A stretch of DNA of 62,962 nt from Paucihalobacter sp036825875 (GTDB lineage: Bacteria; Bacteroidota; Bacteroidia; Flavobacteriales; Flavobacteriaceae): contig NZ_DAISXK010000014.1 in the NCBI RefSeq assembly GCF_036825875.1, forward strand, positions 1 through 62,962, in the 5' to 3' direction. The translations under genes and the position numbers were made by a program. Positions 16,782-25,640 of the stretch are shown piece after piece. Each line of letters starts with the position of its first letter. Within the stretch, counting starts at the first letter, position 1. A model generated the notes under the pieces. That model did no database searches and was not told the DNA's origin. It saw nothing but the letters and a program-made list of their open reading frames with translations.

Positions 16782-18461
16782 TTAATTACGTTTTTTACCG
16801 TTTTGTGTTTTTGAGCCTACTCTAGACATTGCACATCTGAAACCGATGTAATCTGTTGCCATATCTTCTGGGAAATATCTTCGTTGAGCAGGATCTAAAT
16901 AATATGCTCTATCTTTCCATGAACCGCCTTTATAGACTCTTACATTATCATTGATAAGTGAAGTTCTACTAGAGGATTGATCATATTCTCTAATTAGATT
17001 TCCCAATGAGTCTCTATCAACTGAATGTTGAGGTGAATTGTACATTTGCTGAGTCTCATCTTCTTTTTTAGCATCAGCAACTTCATCAAAACTATCTCGG
17101 TAATATCTTGAAGATTTTCTATCTCCATCGCGGAAATTTCTGTTGTCGCTATTGTCAAAATTAGTTCTTAAATAAGTTTCTTCTTCATCTACTGGTATTT
17201 TAGCGACTTCTCCAGGTAAATTTCTTGCAACAATTTTGCCGTTACTTAAGGTGTCATAAACAATATCATCGATAGTTAAAACTTTCACAGTACCATCCTC
17301 ATTAATTGCATTTTTCGTGTAAACATTTCCTCTGTAATAGTTAAAATCATTAAACTCATCATCAACAATTGGTCTGTATACGTCAGCAACCCATTCAGCT
17401 ACATTACCAGCCATATCGTATAGTCCATAAGCATTAGGTTCGTATGATTTTACTTTGGCTGTTATATCAGCACCATCGTCTGACCAACCAGCTATTCCGC
17501 CGTAATCACCTTTTCCTTGTTTGAAGTTTGCTAATTGGTCCCCTCTTGTTTTACGTTTTCCGGATCTAGTGTACTGGCCATCCCAAGGATATTTTTTTCT
17601 TCCTCGGTAAACATTATAACTTCTTAATTCACTCATTCCAAGAGCAGCGTATTCCCATTCTGCTTCAGTTGGAAGTCTATAATCGGGTGAAATAATACCT
17701 GATTCAATTTTAGCGTAAGTGTTGATAGGATTTCCGTCGGCATCCGTCTGTGATCTTCTCTTACCACCTTCTAATACTTCGGTGTTTCCGCCGTAAGTAG
17801 ATGAAGGAGAGTTGATATAAGTATCAGTACTGAAATTACTTTCGGCACTCACATCTGTAATTTTTGCATCGCGCTTAATAAAACCGGCTTGCTCTAGGAA
17901 TAATTCATTTACTCTATCAGTTCGCCATTTCGCGAATTCTACGGCTTGAATCCAGCTAACGCCAACCACTGGATATTCAGCATAACCAGGATGACGCAAA
18001 TAATTTTGGGTCATCATTTCTGCATAACCTAGTCTATTTCTCCAGACAAGTGTATCAGGTAGCGCACCATGATAAATGTTTTTATAGGTTGGATCTTCAG
18101 GTGGATAAACGCGCTTCATATAATCTAAGTATTCAGTATACATTAAATTAGTTACCTCAGTTTCATCCATGTAGAATGATTGTATATGTTGCTGATTGGG
18201 ATTATTATTCCAATCGTGCATCGGATCATCCTGAACTCTACCCATTGTAAACGTTCCTCCTTCAATAAACACCAAGCCAGGAGCCGTTTGCTGCTCTTTG
18301 AAATTAGGATTGTATTGAAATCCGCCTTCTTTAATGTTAATGTTCCAACCAGTGGCTCTCGAGCTATTACTGCTCGATGAATTTCTTTTACAGCTAGTTA
18401 CAGCTAATGCCATAAGCAATACTGCTATAATTTTGAGATTTGAGACCTTATTCATATTCAT
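16782..18461 (-). CDS. gldJ: Gliding motility lipoprotein GldJ
   Basis: GldJ is an outer-membrane-associated lipoprotein needed for gliding and type IX secretion in flavobacteria. The N-terminus is a lipoprotein signal ending in AVTSC, with the lipidated Cys at residue 24 of this start. The rest is a formylglycine-generating-enzyme/sulfatase-modifying-factor fold: FIEGGTFTMG, YMDETEVTN, YPVVGVSW, YRLPTEAEWEYAA, GLYDMAGNVAEW, and the C-terminal KGGSWKDRA and YIGFRCA. I chose the ATG at 18461, giving a short standard signal peptide. An ATG at 18455 fits equally well, and an upstream one at 18512 would add 17 unusual residues. It is divergent from porU, the order expected for these T9SS genes. 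Confidence 0.93.
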   Translation of the reverse strand: MNMNKVSNLKIIAVLLMALAVTSCKRNSSSSNSSRATGWNINIKEGGFQYNPNFKEQQTAPGLVFIEGGTFTMGRVQDDPMHDWNNNPNQQHIQSFYMDETEVTNLMYTEYLDYMKRVYPPEDPTYKNIYHGALPDTLVWRNRLGYAEMMTQNYLRHPGYAEYPVVGVSWIQAVEFAKWRTDRVNELFLEQAGFIKRDAKITDVSAESNFSTDTYINSPSSTYGGNTEVLEGGKRRSQTDADGNPINTYAKIESGIISPDYRLPTEAEWEYAALGMSELRSYNVYRGRKKYPWDGQYTRSGKRKTRGDQLANFKQGKGDYGGIAGWSDDGADITAKVKSYEPNAYGLYDMAGNVAEWVADVYRPIVDDEFNDFNYYRGNVYTKNAINEDGTVKVLTIDDIVYDTLSNGKIVARNLPGEVAKIPVDEEETYLRTNFDNSDNRNFRDGDRKSSRYYRDSFDEVADAKKEDETQQMYNSPQHSVDRDSLGNLIREYDQSSSRTSLINDNVRVYKGGSWKDRAYYLDPAQRRYFPEDMATDYIGFRCAMSRVGSKTQNGKKRN

Positions 18462-18652
18462 ACTTTTAGGCAAGTGGGTTAAATTTTGCATCGCAATATA
18501 GTAATTAAACACAAACTAACAACATTTTTCATCGTTAAAGTGTAAAAAAAAATTGCACTTTATCCTATTTATCATACCGAATATCGGATTTTTAGATGAT
18601 TTTACGCCGTATTTTGTTTCATATAAACGGTATTAAAAATAAATTATTGTTG

Positions 18653-18660
18653 TAATTTTG
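18653..18660 (+). promoter_or_regulatory. -7 promoter element before porU
   Basis: TAATTTTG matches TAnnTTTG, 52 bases before the porU ATG, in the 250-base divergent region with gldJ. No TTG lies at the ideal distance upstream, so only half of the promoter is supported. Confidence 0.4.
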
Positions 18661-18712
18661 AACAAAATTCTAGTTCCTTATAATAAGCCGAAAACGCAAA
18701 CGTTAATGCAAT

Positions 18713-21700
18713 ATGAAGAAGAATATTTTTGCCCTTTTTTTCTTAGTTATTTCAATAAGCTGGGCCCAACAAAGGCAATTTGAAATCAAATGGCAAGAAG
18801 CCAAAGTTTTAGAAACTGATTATTCTAGAATTGAAATACCATCATTTGATGAAAAGCACTTCAGTTTTGATGATAACAATGGTATAAAATATTTCAATCA
18901 ATGGGAAACCTCGGTGCCAGTTGATGAAAATTCTGCCCAAATCACTAATATTGTTTATGAAACTATTACGAAAAGCGATTTAAAGCAACTGGACGAATCC
19001 TTAATTCCAACCAATCATCAATTATATCTTGGCAATGCCTTTGCTAGAAACCAGCAGTTTGTTTATCTAGAATTATCTCCTATTATTAATGATAGCGGAA
19101 TTTTTAAAAGAATAAAGAGTTTTTCAATTAATTACAATTCAACCGCGGAAAATCGCAATATTGAATCTTTTAGGAATACAAGTAATACCTCACAATTATC
19201 TAATTCGGTTTTAAGAACGGGTAATTGGTTTAAATTTTATGTTACAGACTCTGGCGTTTACAGGCTCAATAAATCATTTTTAAATGCATTAGGTGTAAAT
19301 ACGAATGGTGTAGATCCGAGGACGATAAAAATTTATGGCAACGGTGGCCGAATGTTACCGCTACTTAATTCAGAAGAATATCCTATTGATCTCACTGAAA
19401 ATGCCATAAAGTTTATAGGTGAGGAAGACGGTAATTTTGACAATGGTGATTTTATTCTCTTTTATGCTGAAGGCGTCAAAGGTTACAGTAATGAAAGTGA
19501 TACTCATAACAATATTTATACAGACAGGTCTTATTATTATGTAAACATAAGTTCAGGTTTTGGAAAACGTATTCAACCAATGCCTCAGCCGCAAACCGAT
19601 GCTGATTTGGTAGTGGATACTTTTGACGATTATCAATTTCATGAAAACGACGAGTTTAATTTGGTGAAACTTGGCCGTCGGTGGTTTGGTGATCGATTCG
19701 ACATAGAAACCGAGAGAAATTTTGAATTCACATTTCCTAACTTAATAAGTTCAGAGCCTGTAACATTGTCAATTAAGGCAGCTGCTGTTTCACCTCAGGT
19801 GTCTAATATGAGTGTTACCGCGAATGGACAGCAAGCCACTAATTTAAATTTTTCAGCAGTTGATTTTTCTAGTGCTGTATTAGCAAGTGGGAATTCATTC
19901 ACGGGGATAATCAATCCTTCTTCTGAAGTTATTAATGTTAATGTAACTTACAACAATAACGGCGTCCCAGCAGCTGTAGGATATTTAGATTATATTTTTA
20001 TTCGAGCCACCAGAGCTTTGCGTTATGCAGGTGAACAACTTTTTTTTCAAAAAAATAATGTTGCCAATACTGGTGGCGTTGTAGCTTATCAAATTTCAAA
20101 TGCACAAGCAGTAAATGAAGTTTGGGACATAAGCGACAGATTTAATGTCACCAATGTTTTAAATGAAGATTCTTCTGCAACTTTTGATTTTAAAGCGCAG
20201 GCAGGAAGCAGCCGAAAATATGTTGCTTTTTCAAATAATAACGCCCCAGAGCCATTAAGAGACAATAGCGCCGCCGTCGCAAACCAGGATTTAAAAGGCA
20301 GTATCTTTTTAAATCAACAAGGTGAATTTGAAGATGTTGATTATTTAATAATCGCACCTCAGTTATTTTTATCACAAGCTCAAAGACTAGCCAACATAAA
20401 TAACAGGGTATATAATTTAAATGTAAAGGTGGTTTCTCTCGAAAATATTTACTTAGAATTCAGTTCTGGAAACCAAGATATTGCAGGTGTTAGAAATTTT
20501 ATCAAATATGTTTATGGTAATGCAAGCGCTCAAGATAAGCGTTTAAAATATGTATGCTTATTCGGCGACGGATCTTACGACTATAAAAACCGTATTCAGA
20601 ATAACACCAATTTTGTACCCTCTTGGTACGCCTTAGAAAGTTTCAGTCTCACAAGTTCTTTTGTGTCTGATGATTTTTATGGAATGATGGACCCAAATGA
20701 AGGAACGCTATCAGCCAATAACAGATTGGATTTAGCCGTAGGAAGAATTTTGGCCGATTCACCGCAACGCGCTAGAGATTTGGTTGACAAGATTGATACC
20801 TATCACGCCAAAGAATCTTTTGGAAGTTGGCGTAACAATATAATTATGATTTCAGATGATGTTGATGAAGCTTGGGAACGAATTTTACAAGGAACTACCG
20901 ACGATATTGGTAACAGTATTTCAGCACAAAGTCCTTTTTTCAATGTAGTTAAAATTCACACTGATGCATTTCAGCAAGCGTCATCCTCGGCGGGAGACAG
21001 GTATCCAGAAGTTAATGGCGCTATTAAAGATGCTATTGAAGTAGGTGCGATTCTAGTTAATTATTTTGGCCATGGCGGTGAAGATTTTTTGGCTAAAGAG
21101 CGAATTTTTGATAAAAATGATGCGCAATCCATTAGTAATGATTGTAAGTTTAATTGTTTTGTAACCATCACCTGTGAGTATACAAAATTTGATGACCCAA
21201 ATCGACCCACGGCTGGTGAATTTACCTACTGGAACAAAAAGGGCGGTGCCATAAGTTTAGTGACTACAACAAGACAAATATTCGTTAGCGTTGGAGTTTC
21301 CTATAATATTGTATTTTCAAATTACATATTCGAAACTATTAATGGGGAATATCCGTCTATTGCCGAAGCATTGCGTCTTACAAAAATTGATCCTTCAGTT
21401 GCAGGAATAGCTCAAAAGCGTTTGGTATTTTATATTGGTGATCCAGCGATGAAATTATCTATCGCGAAGCCAGACATAAGGCTTACACATATAAACGATG
21501 TGTCAGTTGCCGACAATCCAAGTACTTTGCAAGCACTCGGTTATGTAAAACTTTCAGGACAAGTGACAGATGCTTCAGGAAATTTACTTAATAATTACAG
21601 TGGAAAACTTTCCGCAACGGTTTACGATAAACCATTAGAGCGGGAAACACTGGCGAATGATGGCGTGCAATTAGCTGGGCAACTTATTAAATTAAATTTT

Positions 21701-22582
21701 GAAACCTTAGGTCAAGTTATTTTTAGAGGACAAGCTACGGTAACAAACGGTCAATTTGAATTCGATTTTATAGTTCCAAGAGATATCGGTATTCCGGTGG
21801 GTGAAGGAAAGGTAAGTTTTTACGCCACCGATACCAATGTAACTTCCGATAAAACAGGATCAAGCTTCGCTATTAATGTTGGTGGGATTAATGAAAATGC
21901 AGCCGAGGATAACATTGGGCCGGTTATAAATCTTTATATGAACGACGAAAATTTTGTAACAGGTGGCATAACTAACGAATCGCCAACCCTATTAGCAAAA
22001 CTTTACGATGATAATGGTATAAACACTTCCAGCGGTATTGGGCACGACATAGTTGCAGTTTTAGATGGCGATGTGGCCAATCCTTTCATTCTCAACAATT
22101 ATTATCAAGCCGATGTTGATGATTTTAAAAACGGTACCGTCTCTTATCCATTCAGGGATTTAGAGCCTGGTTTACACACATTAACCCTAAAAGCGTGGGA
22201 TGTTTATAACAATTCATCAACTGCCGAAATAGAATTCATGGTATTTGACCAAAATGAAGTATTAAAGATTGATAATGTTTTAAATTATCCTAACCCATTT
22301 GTTAATTACACCGAATTTTGGTTTAATCACAATAGTTCAACACCTTTAGACGTTTCAGTACAAATATTTACTGTTTCAGGCAAATTGGTTAGAACCCTTA
22401 ACGGCCAAACCATGGGAGGCACAAAAGCTGTAAGTGCCTTATCTAAGGATATTGTATGGGACGGTAGAGACGACTTTGGTGATAAAATCGGTAAAGGCGT
22501 ATACGTTTATAGGTTAAAAGTGCGTTCTAACAGTCTCAATAAAGAAGTTGAAAAGATTGAAAAACTTGTAATACTACAATAA
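18713..22582 (+). CDS. porU: Type IX secretion system sortase PorU
   Basis: PorU is the cell-surface C25 (gingipain-like) peptidase that cuts the C-terminal signal from T9SS cargo and attaches the cargo to the surface. The 1289-residue protein has a signal peptide ending near SWAQ. The C25 domain includes NYFGHGGEDF (His787) and TITCEY (Cys821), which fit the catalytic His-Cys pair. A Gly-Asp-rich FlgD-like C-terminal region (about 1190-1289) carries NYPNPF and VWDGRDDFGDKI. The porV gene follows after 43 bases, as in other flavobacteria. Divergent gldJ completes a T9SS cluster. Confidence 0.95.
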   Translation: MKKNIFALFFLVISISWAQQRQFEIKWQEAKVLETDYSRIEIPSFDEKHFSFDDNNGIKYFNQWETSVPVDENSAQITNIVYETITKSDLKQLDESLIPTNHQLYLGNAFARNQQFVYLELSPIINDSGIFKRIKSFSINYNSTAENRNIESFRNTSNTSQLSNSVLRTGNWFKFYVTDSGVYRLNKSFLNALGVNTNGVDPRTIKIYGNGGRMLPLLNSEEYPIDLTENAIKFIGEEDGNFDNGDFILFYAEGVKGYSNESDTHNNIYTDRSYYYVNISSGFGKRIQPMPQPQTDADLVVDTFDDYQFHENDEFNLVKLGRRWFGDRFDIETERNFEFTFPNLISSEPVTLSIKAAAVSPQVSNMSVTANGQQATNLNFSAVDFSSAVLASGNSFTGIINPSSEVINVNVTYNNNGVPAAVGYLDYIFIRATRALRYAGEQLFFQKNNVANTGGVVAYQISNAQAVNEVWDISDRFNVTNVLNEDSSATFDFKAQAGSSRKYVAFSNNNAPEPLRDNSAAVANQDLKGSIFLNQQGEFEDVDYLIIAPQLFLSQAQRLANINNRVYNLNVKVVSLENIYLEFSSGNQDIAGVRNFIKYVYGNASAQDKRLKYVCLFGDGSYDYKNRIQNNTNFVPSWYALESFSLTSSFVSDDFYGMMDPNEGTLSANNRLDLAVGRILADSPQRARDLVDKIDTYHAKESFGSWRNNIIMISDDVDEAWERILQGTTDDIGNSISAQSPFFNVVKIHTDAFQQASSSAGDRYPEVNGAIKDAIEVGAILVNYFGHGGEDFLAKERIFDKNDAQSISNDCKFNCFVTITCEYTKFDDPNRPTAGEFTYWNKKGGAISLVTTTRQIFVSVGVSYNIVFSNYIFETINGEYPSIAEALRLTKIDPSVAGIAQKRLVFYIGDPAMKLSIAKPDIRLTHINDVSVADNPSTLQALGYVKLSGQVTDASGNLLNNYSGKLSATVYDKPLERETLANDGVQLAGQLIKLNFETLGQVIFRGQATVTNGQFEFDFIVPRDIGIPVGEGKVSFYATDTNVTSDKTGSSFAINVGGINENAAEDNIGPVINLYMNDENFVTGGITNESPTLLAKLYDDNGINTSSGIGHDIVAVLDGDVANPFILNNYYQADVDDFKNGTVSYPFRDLEPGLHTLTLKAWDVYNNSSTAEIEFMVFDQNEVLKIDNVLNYPNPFVNYTEFWFNHNSSTPLDVSVQIFTVSGKLVRTLNGQTMGGTKAVSALSKDIVWDGRDDFGDKIGKGVYVYRLKVRSNSLNKEVEKIEKLVILQ

Positions 22583-22625
22583 AAAATTATATTTGCTATC
22601 CATTAAAGCCTTGCTATAGGGTATT

Positions 22626-23885
22626 ATGAACTTAAAATTACTTATGAAGAATTACGCTTTAAACATCATTGCTCTTGCCTCAATAAACCTCTTTTTTGCT
22701 CAAAGTTCATTTGAAAATTTTCCGAATCCGAACGATTCGCGTGTCATAACGACTGGTGTGCCATTTATGTTGATAGCGCCTGATGCGCGTGCCGCTGGTA
22801 TGGGAGATATTGGCGTAGCAACATCTGTAGATGGTTTCTCTCAACAGTGGAATGCTGCGAAATACGCATTTTCAGAAGCCAAATCAGGTATCGGTTTAAG
22901 TTACACGCCGTATTTGAGTAGATTAGTAAACGACATTTCAATAGGCTATGTTACTTATTTTAATCGACTTTCGGAAAACAGTGCTATCTCAGGAAGTTTT
23001 AAATATTTTAGTTTAGGTGATATCACCTTAACCCAAGGCCCAAACGATCCAGGGTTAAATGTTAAACCAAATGAATTTACGGCAGATATTGCCTACACCT
23101 TGAGATTGACAGATCAGTTTGCAATGGGCGTTACTATGCGCTACTTAAGATCGGATTTAAGAATCAATCAAATAGATCCAAATGCCAATGCAGCGAGTAC
23201 CTTTGGGGTTGACATTTCAGGATACTATCAAAGCGAAGAAGAAGCTTATAACGATTTCAATGGCAGATGGAGAGGTGGTTTCGCAGTTCAGAATTTAGGT
23301 CCAAAATTTAGATATGATGATGGTGGTCGCGAAAACTTTCAACCAACCAATTTAAGAGTGGGCTTAGGGTTTGATTTTATTTTTGATGATTATAACAAAT
23401 TAGGAATCACGTCAGAGTTTAGTAAACTATTAGTGCCAACGCCACCTATTTTTGGTGATAGAATTGAATATATCGATGATAACGGCAATGGTCGATACGA
23501 TGAAGGTGAAGATACATTTGTAAACGAAGAAAACAATGTAATTCTATCTGGGCAAAGTAACGATGTAAGTTTTATCAGCGGAATTTTTCAATCATTTGGG
23601 GATGCTCCAGGCGGATTTAGTGAAGAGTTAAAAGAAATTACTTGGGCGCTTGGCGCAGAATATACCTATCAAGATTCATTCGCTTTACGCGCGGGTTATT
23701 TTAATGAAAGCGACGAAAAAGGTGCCAGAAAGTTTTTTGCCTTAGGTGCTGGTTTTAAATACACTACCATCAATATTGATTTATCTTATTTATTCTCGGC
23801 CTCACAAGTACAAAGTCCGTTAGAGAATACTTTGAGATTTTCGTTGACCTTCAATTTTGGAGATAAAACCTATACAGAATTTTAG
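22626..23885 (+). CDS. porV: Type IX secretion system outer membrane protein PorV
   Basis: PorV (LptO) is an outer-membrane beta-barrel of the FadL type. It shuttles T9SS cargo from the translocon to the PorU sortase. The 419 residues start with a signal peptide (cleavage near FFAQ) followed by the family signature ITTGVPFML and APDARAAGMGDIGVATS. The remainder alternates like barrel strands and ends FSLTFNFGDKTYTEF with an aromatic last residue. Translation could also start at the second Met, 18 bases downstream. It is probably co-transcribed with porU. Confidence 0.95.
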   Translation: MNLKLLMKNYALNIIALASINLFFAQSSFENFPNPNDSRVITTGVPFMLIAPDARAAGMGDIGVATSVDGFSQQWNAAKYAFSEAKSGIGLSYTPYLSRLVNDISIGYVTYFNRLSENSAISGSFKYFSLGDITLTQGPNDPGLNVKPNEFTADIAYTLRLTDQFAMGVTMRYLRSDLRINQIDPNANAASTFGVDISGYYQSEEEAYNDFNGRWRGGFAVQNLGPKFRYDDGGRENFQPTNLRVGLGFDFIFDDYNKLGITSEFSKLLVPTPPIFGDRIEYIDDNGNGRYDEGEDTFVNEENNVILSGQSNDVSFISGIFQSFGDAPGGFSEELKEITWALGAEYTYQDSFALRAGYFNESDEKGARKFFALGAGFKYTTINIDLSYLFSASQVQSPLENTLRFSLTFNFGDKTYTEF

Positions 23886-24040
23886 AAGATTTTAAATAAT
23901 TATAATCAATAACTATTGTCAAAAACAATGGTTTTTCTGGCTTAAAACATTTTCCAAGAAAAACGTGTATCGATTCAAGCGATTATCAATCGAATAAAAC
24001 CTTTTATCTTTAAACACAAAATTAAATTAAAGAACCACTA

Positions 24041-24523
24041 TTGAAAGAATTACAAATCACCACGAATCTTCAGGTATTTGAAAGTTTGAACGAGCTGCCA
24101 AAACCAGTTAGAGAACTAATGCAAGCTGCTTCCGAAGCGAGACAGAAAGCTTACGCACCATATTCAAGTTTTAGTGTAGGTGCAGCAATTCTTTTAGATA
24201 ATGGCGAAATTATTACTGGAAGCAATCAAGAAAATGCATCCTTTCCATCAGGCTTGTGTGCCGAAAGAACGGCCATTTATTATGCAGGTGCAAAATACCC
24301 AAATAGAATAATGAAAACCATGGCCATTATAGCCGGTTCTCAAAATCACAAAACAATCACGCCAATACCGCCATGTGGTGCTTGCCGACAAGCCATTGCC
24401 GAATACGAAATAAAGCAAGCGCAACCCATTGAGCTTTACTTTATGGGCGAAGAAGGCGAGATTATTAAATCAAATTCCTTGGCTAATTTGCTGCCATTAC
24501 TCTTCGATAAAAACGTACTGTAA
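24041..24523 (+). CDS. cdd: Cytidine deaminase
   Basis: The 160-residue zinc enzyme deaminates cytidine and deoxycytidine to uridine forms in pyrimidine salvage. The active-site motif is CAE (Cys73, Glu75 in GLCAERTAIYYAG), and the other two zinc ligands are Cys112 and Cys115 in PCGACRQ. Tetrameric bacterial Cdd proteins are usually about 130 residues; this one has about 25 extra at the N-terminus, starting from TTG. No ATG precedes the conserved part except one at codon 27, which would cut into the family's first helix. TTG 24041 is therefore favoured. Confidence 0.93.
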   Translation: MKELQITTNLQVFESLNELPKPVRELMQAASEARQKAYAPYSSFSVGAAILLDNGEIITGSNQENASFPSGLCAERTAIYYAGAKYPNRIMKTMAIIAGSQNHKTITPIPPCGACRQAIAEYEIKQAQPIELYFMGEEGEIIKSNSLANLLPLLFDKNVL

Positions 24524-24638
24524 CTACAAAGTTAAAAGCAGAACGAATTTCGTACAATTTTTTAGTAATTAGCGTTTCTTCGTTAGTAACTAAAGTACTA
24601 TTTTTGTAATTCCTTTAAACAAACGTAAAAGGTTATCA

Positions 24639-25637
24639 ATGCAGAAAATCACAAAAGAAGTTTACCTTAAATGGTACGAGGACATGTTGTTCTGGAGAAA
24701 GTTTGAAGACAAACTTGCTGCCGTCTACATTCAACAAAAAGTAAGAGGGTTTTTACACCTTTACAATGGTCAAGAAGCGGTTCTTGCTGGTGCATTGCAC
24801 GCAATGGACCTCACTAAAGATAAGATGATTACAGCCTACCGTAACCACGTTCAGCCTATTGGTATGGGTGTAGACCCGAGACGTGTTATGGCCGAACTTT
24901 ACGGCAAAGCAACAGGAACATCCCAAGGACTTGGTGGTTCTATGCATATTTTTTCGAAAGAATTCCGTTTTTATGGAGGTCATGGTATCGTTGGTGGTCA
25001 AATACCTTTAGGAGCTGGAATTGCTTTTGGTGATAAATACCACGGCGTAGATGCTGTAACGTTATGTTGTTTTGGCGATGGTGCGGCTAGACAAGGTTCT
25101 TTACATGAGACCTTTAATATGGCTATGCTTTGGAAACTTCCTGTAGTTTTTGTTTGCGAAAATAATGGTTACGCTATGGGAACTTCAGTTGAACGAACCG
25201 CTAATCATACGGAAATTTGGAAATTAGGTTTGGGTTACGACATGCCGTCAGGCCCAGTAGATGGAATGAATCCTGTAAAAGTAGCTGAAGCATTCGATGA
25301 AGCCATTGGTAGAGCAAGACGTGGCGATGGACCAACATTTTTAGAGTTAAAAACATACCGCTATAGAGGTCATTCTATGAGCGATGCGCAACACTACAGA
25401 ACGAAAGATGAGGTGGCCGAATATAAAAAAATTGATCCTATTACGCAGGTAAAAGATATTATTCTTGAGAAGAAATATGCTACCGAAGATGACATCAAAA
25501 AGATAGATAAACGCGTTAAAGATTTGGTGAATGAATGTGAAAAATTTGCCGAAGAATCACCTTATCCTGAATTAAACATCATGTATGATGCCGTTTACGA
25601 GCAAGAAGATTACCCATTTTTAAAACACAAAATATAA
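24639..25637 (+). CDS. pdhA: Pyruvate dehydrogenase E1 component, alpha subunit
   Basis: The 332-residue thiamine-diphosphate enzyme subunit decarboxylates pyruvate in the PDH complex. The pyrophosphate/metal motif is CFGDGAARQGSLHETFNMA...CENNGYAMGT, that is GDG followed about 30 residues on by NNG. YRGHSMSDAQHYR is the typical phosphorylation-loop region of alpha subunits. The E2 gene begins three bases after its stop. The beta subunit gene is not adjacent and must lie elsewhere in the genome. A TATTTTTG box at 24599-24606 is a candidate -7 element. Confidence 0.95.
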   Translation: MQKITKEVYLKWYEDMLFWRKFEDKLAAVYIQQKVRGFLHLYNGQEAVLAGALHAMDLTKDKMITAYRNHVQPIGMGVDPRRVMAELYGKATGTSQGLGGSMHIFSKEFRFYGGHGIVGGQIPLGAGIAFGDKYHGVDAVTLCCFGDGAARQGSLHETFNMAMLWKLPVVFVCENNGYAMGTSVERTANHTEIWKLGLGYDMPSGPVDGMNPVKVAEAFDEAIGRARRGDGPTFLELKTYRYRGHSMSDAQHYRTKDEVAEYKKIDPITQVKDIILEKKYATEDDIKKIDKRVKDLVNECEKFAEESPYPELNIMYDAVYEQEDYPFLKHKI

Positions 25638-25640
25638 ATT

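Noticed and set aside
23914..23940. Small hairpin ATTGT-CAAAA-ACAAT after porV as a terminator
   Set aside because: The stem is only five to six pairs with an AT-rich make-up, too weak to call.
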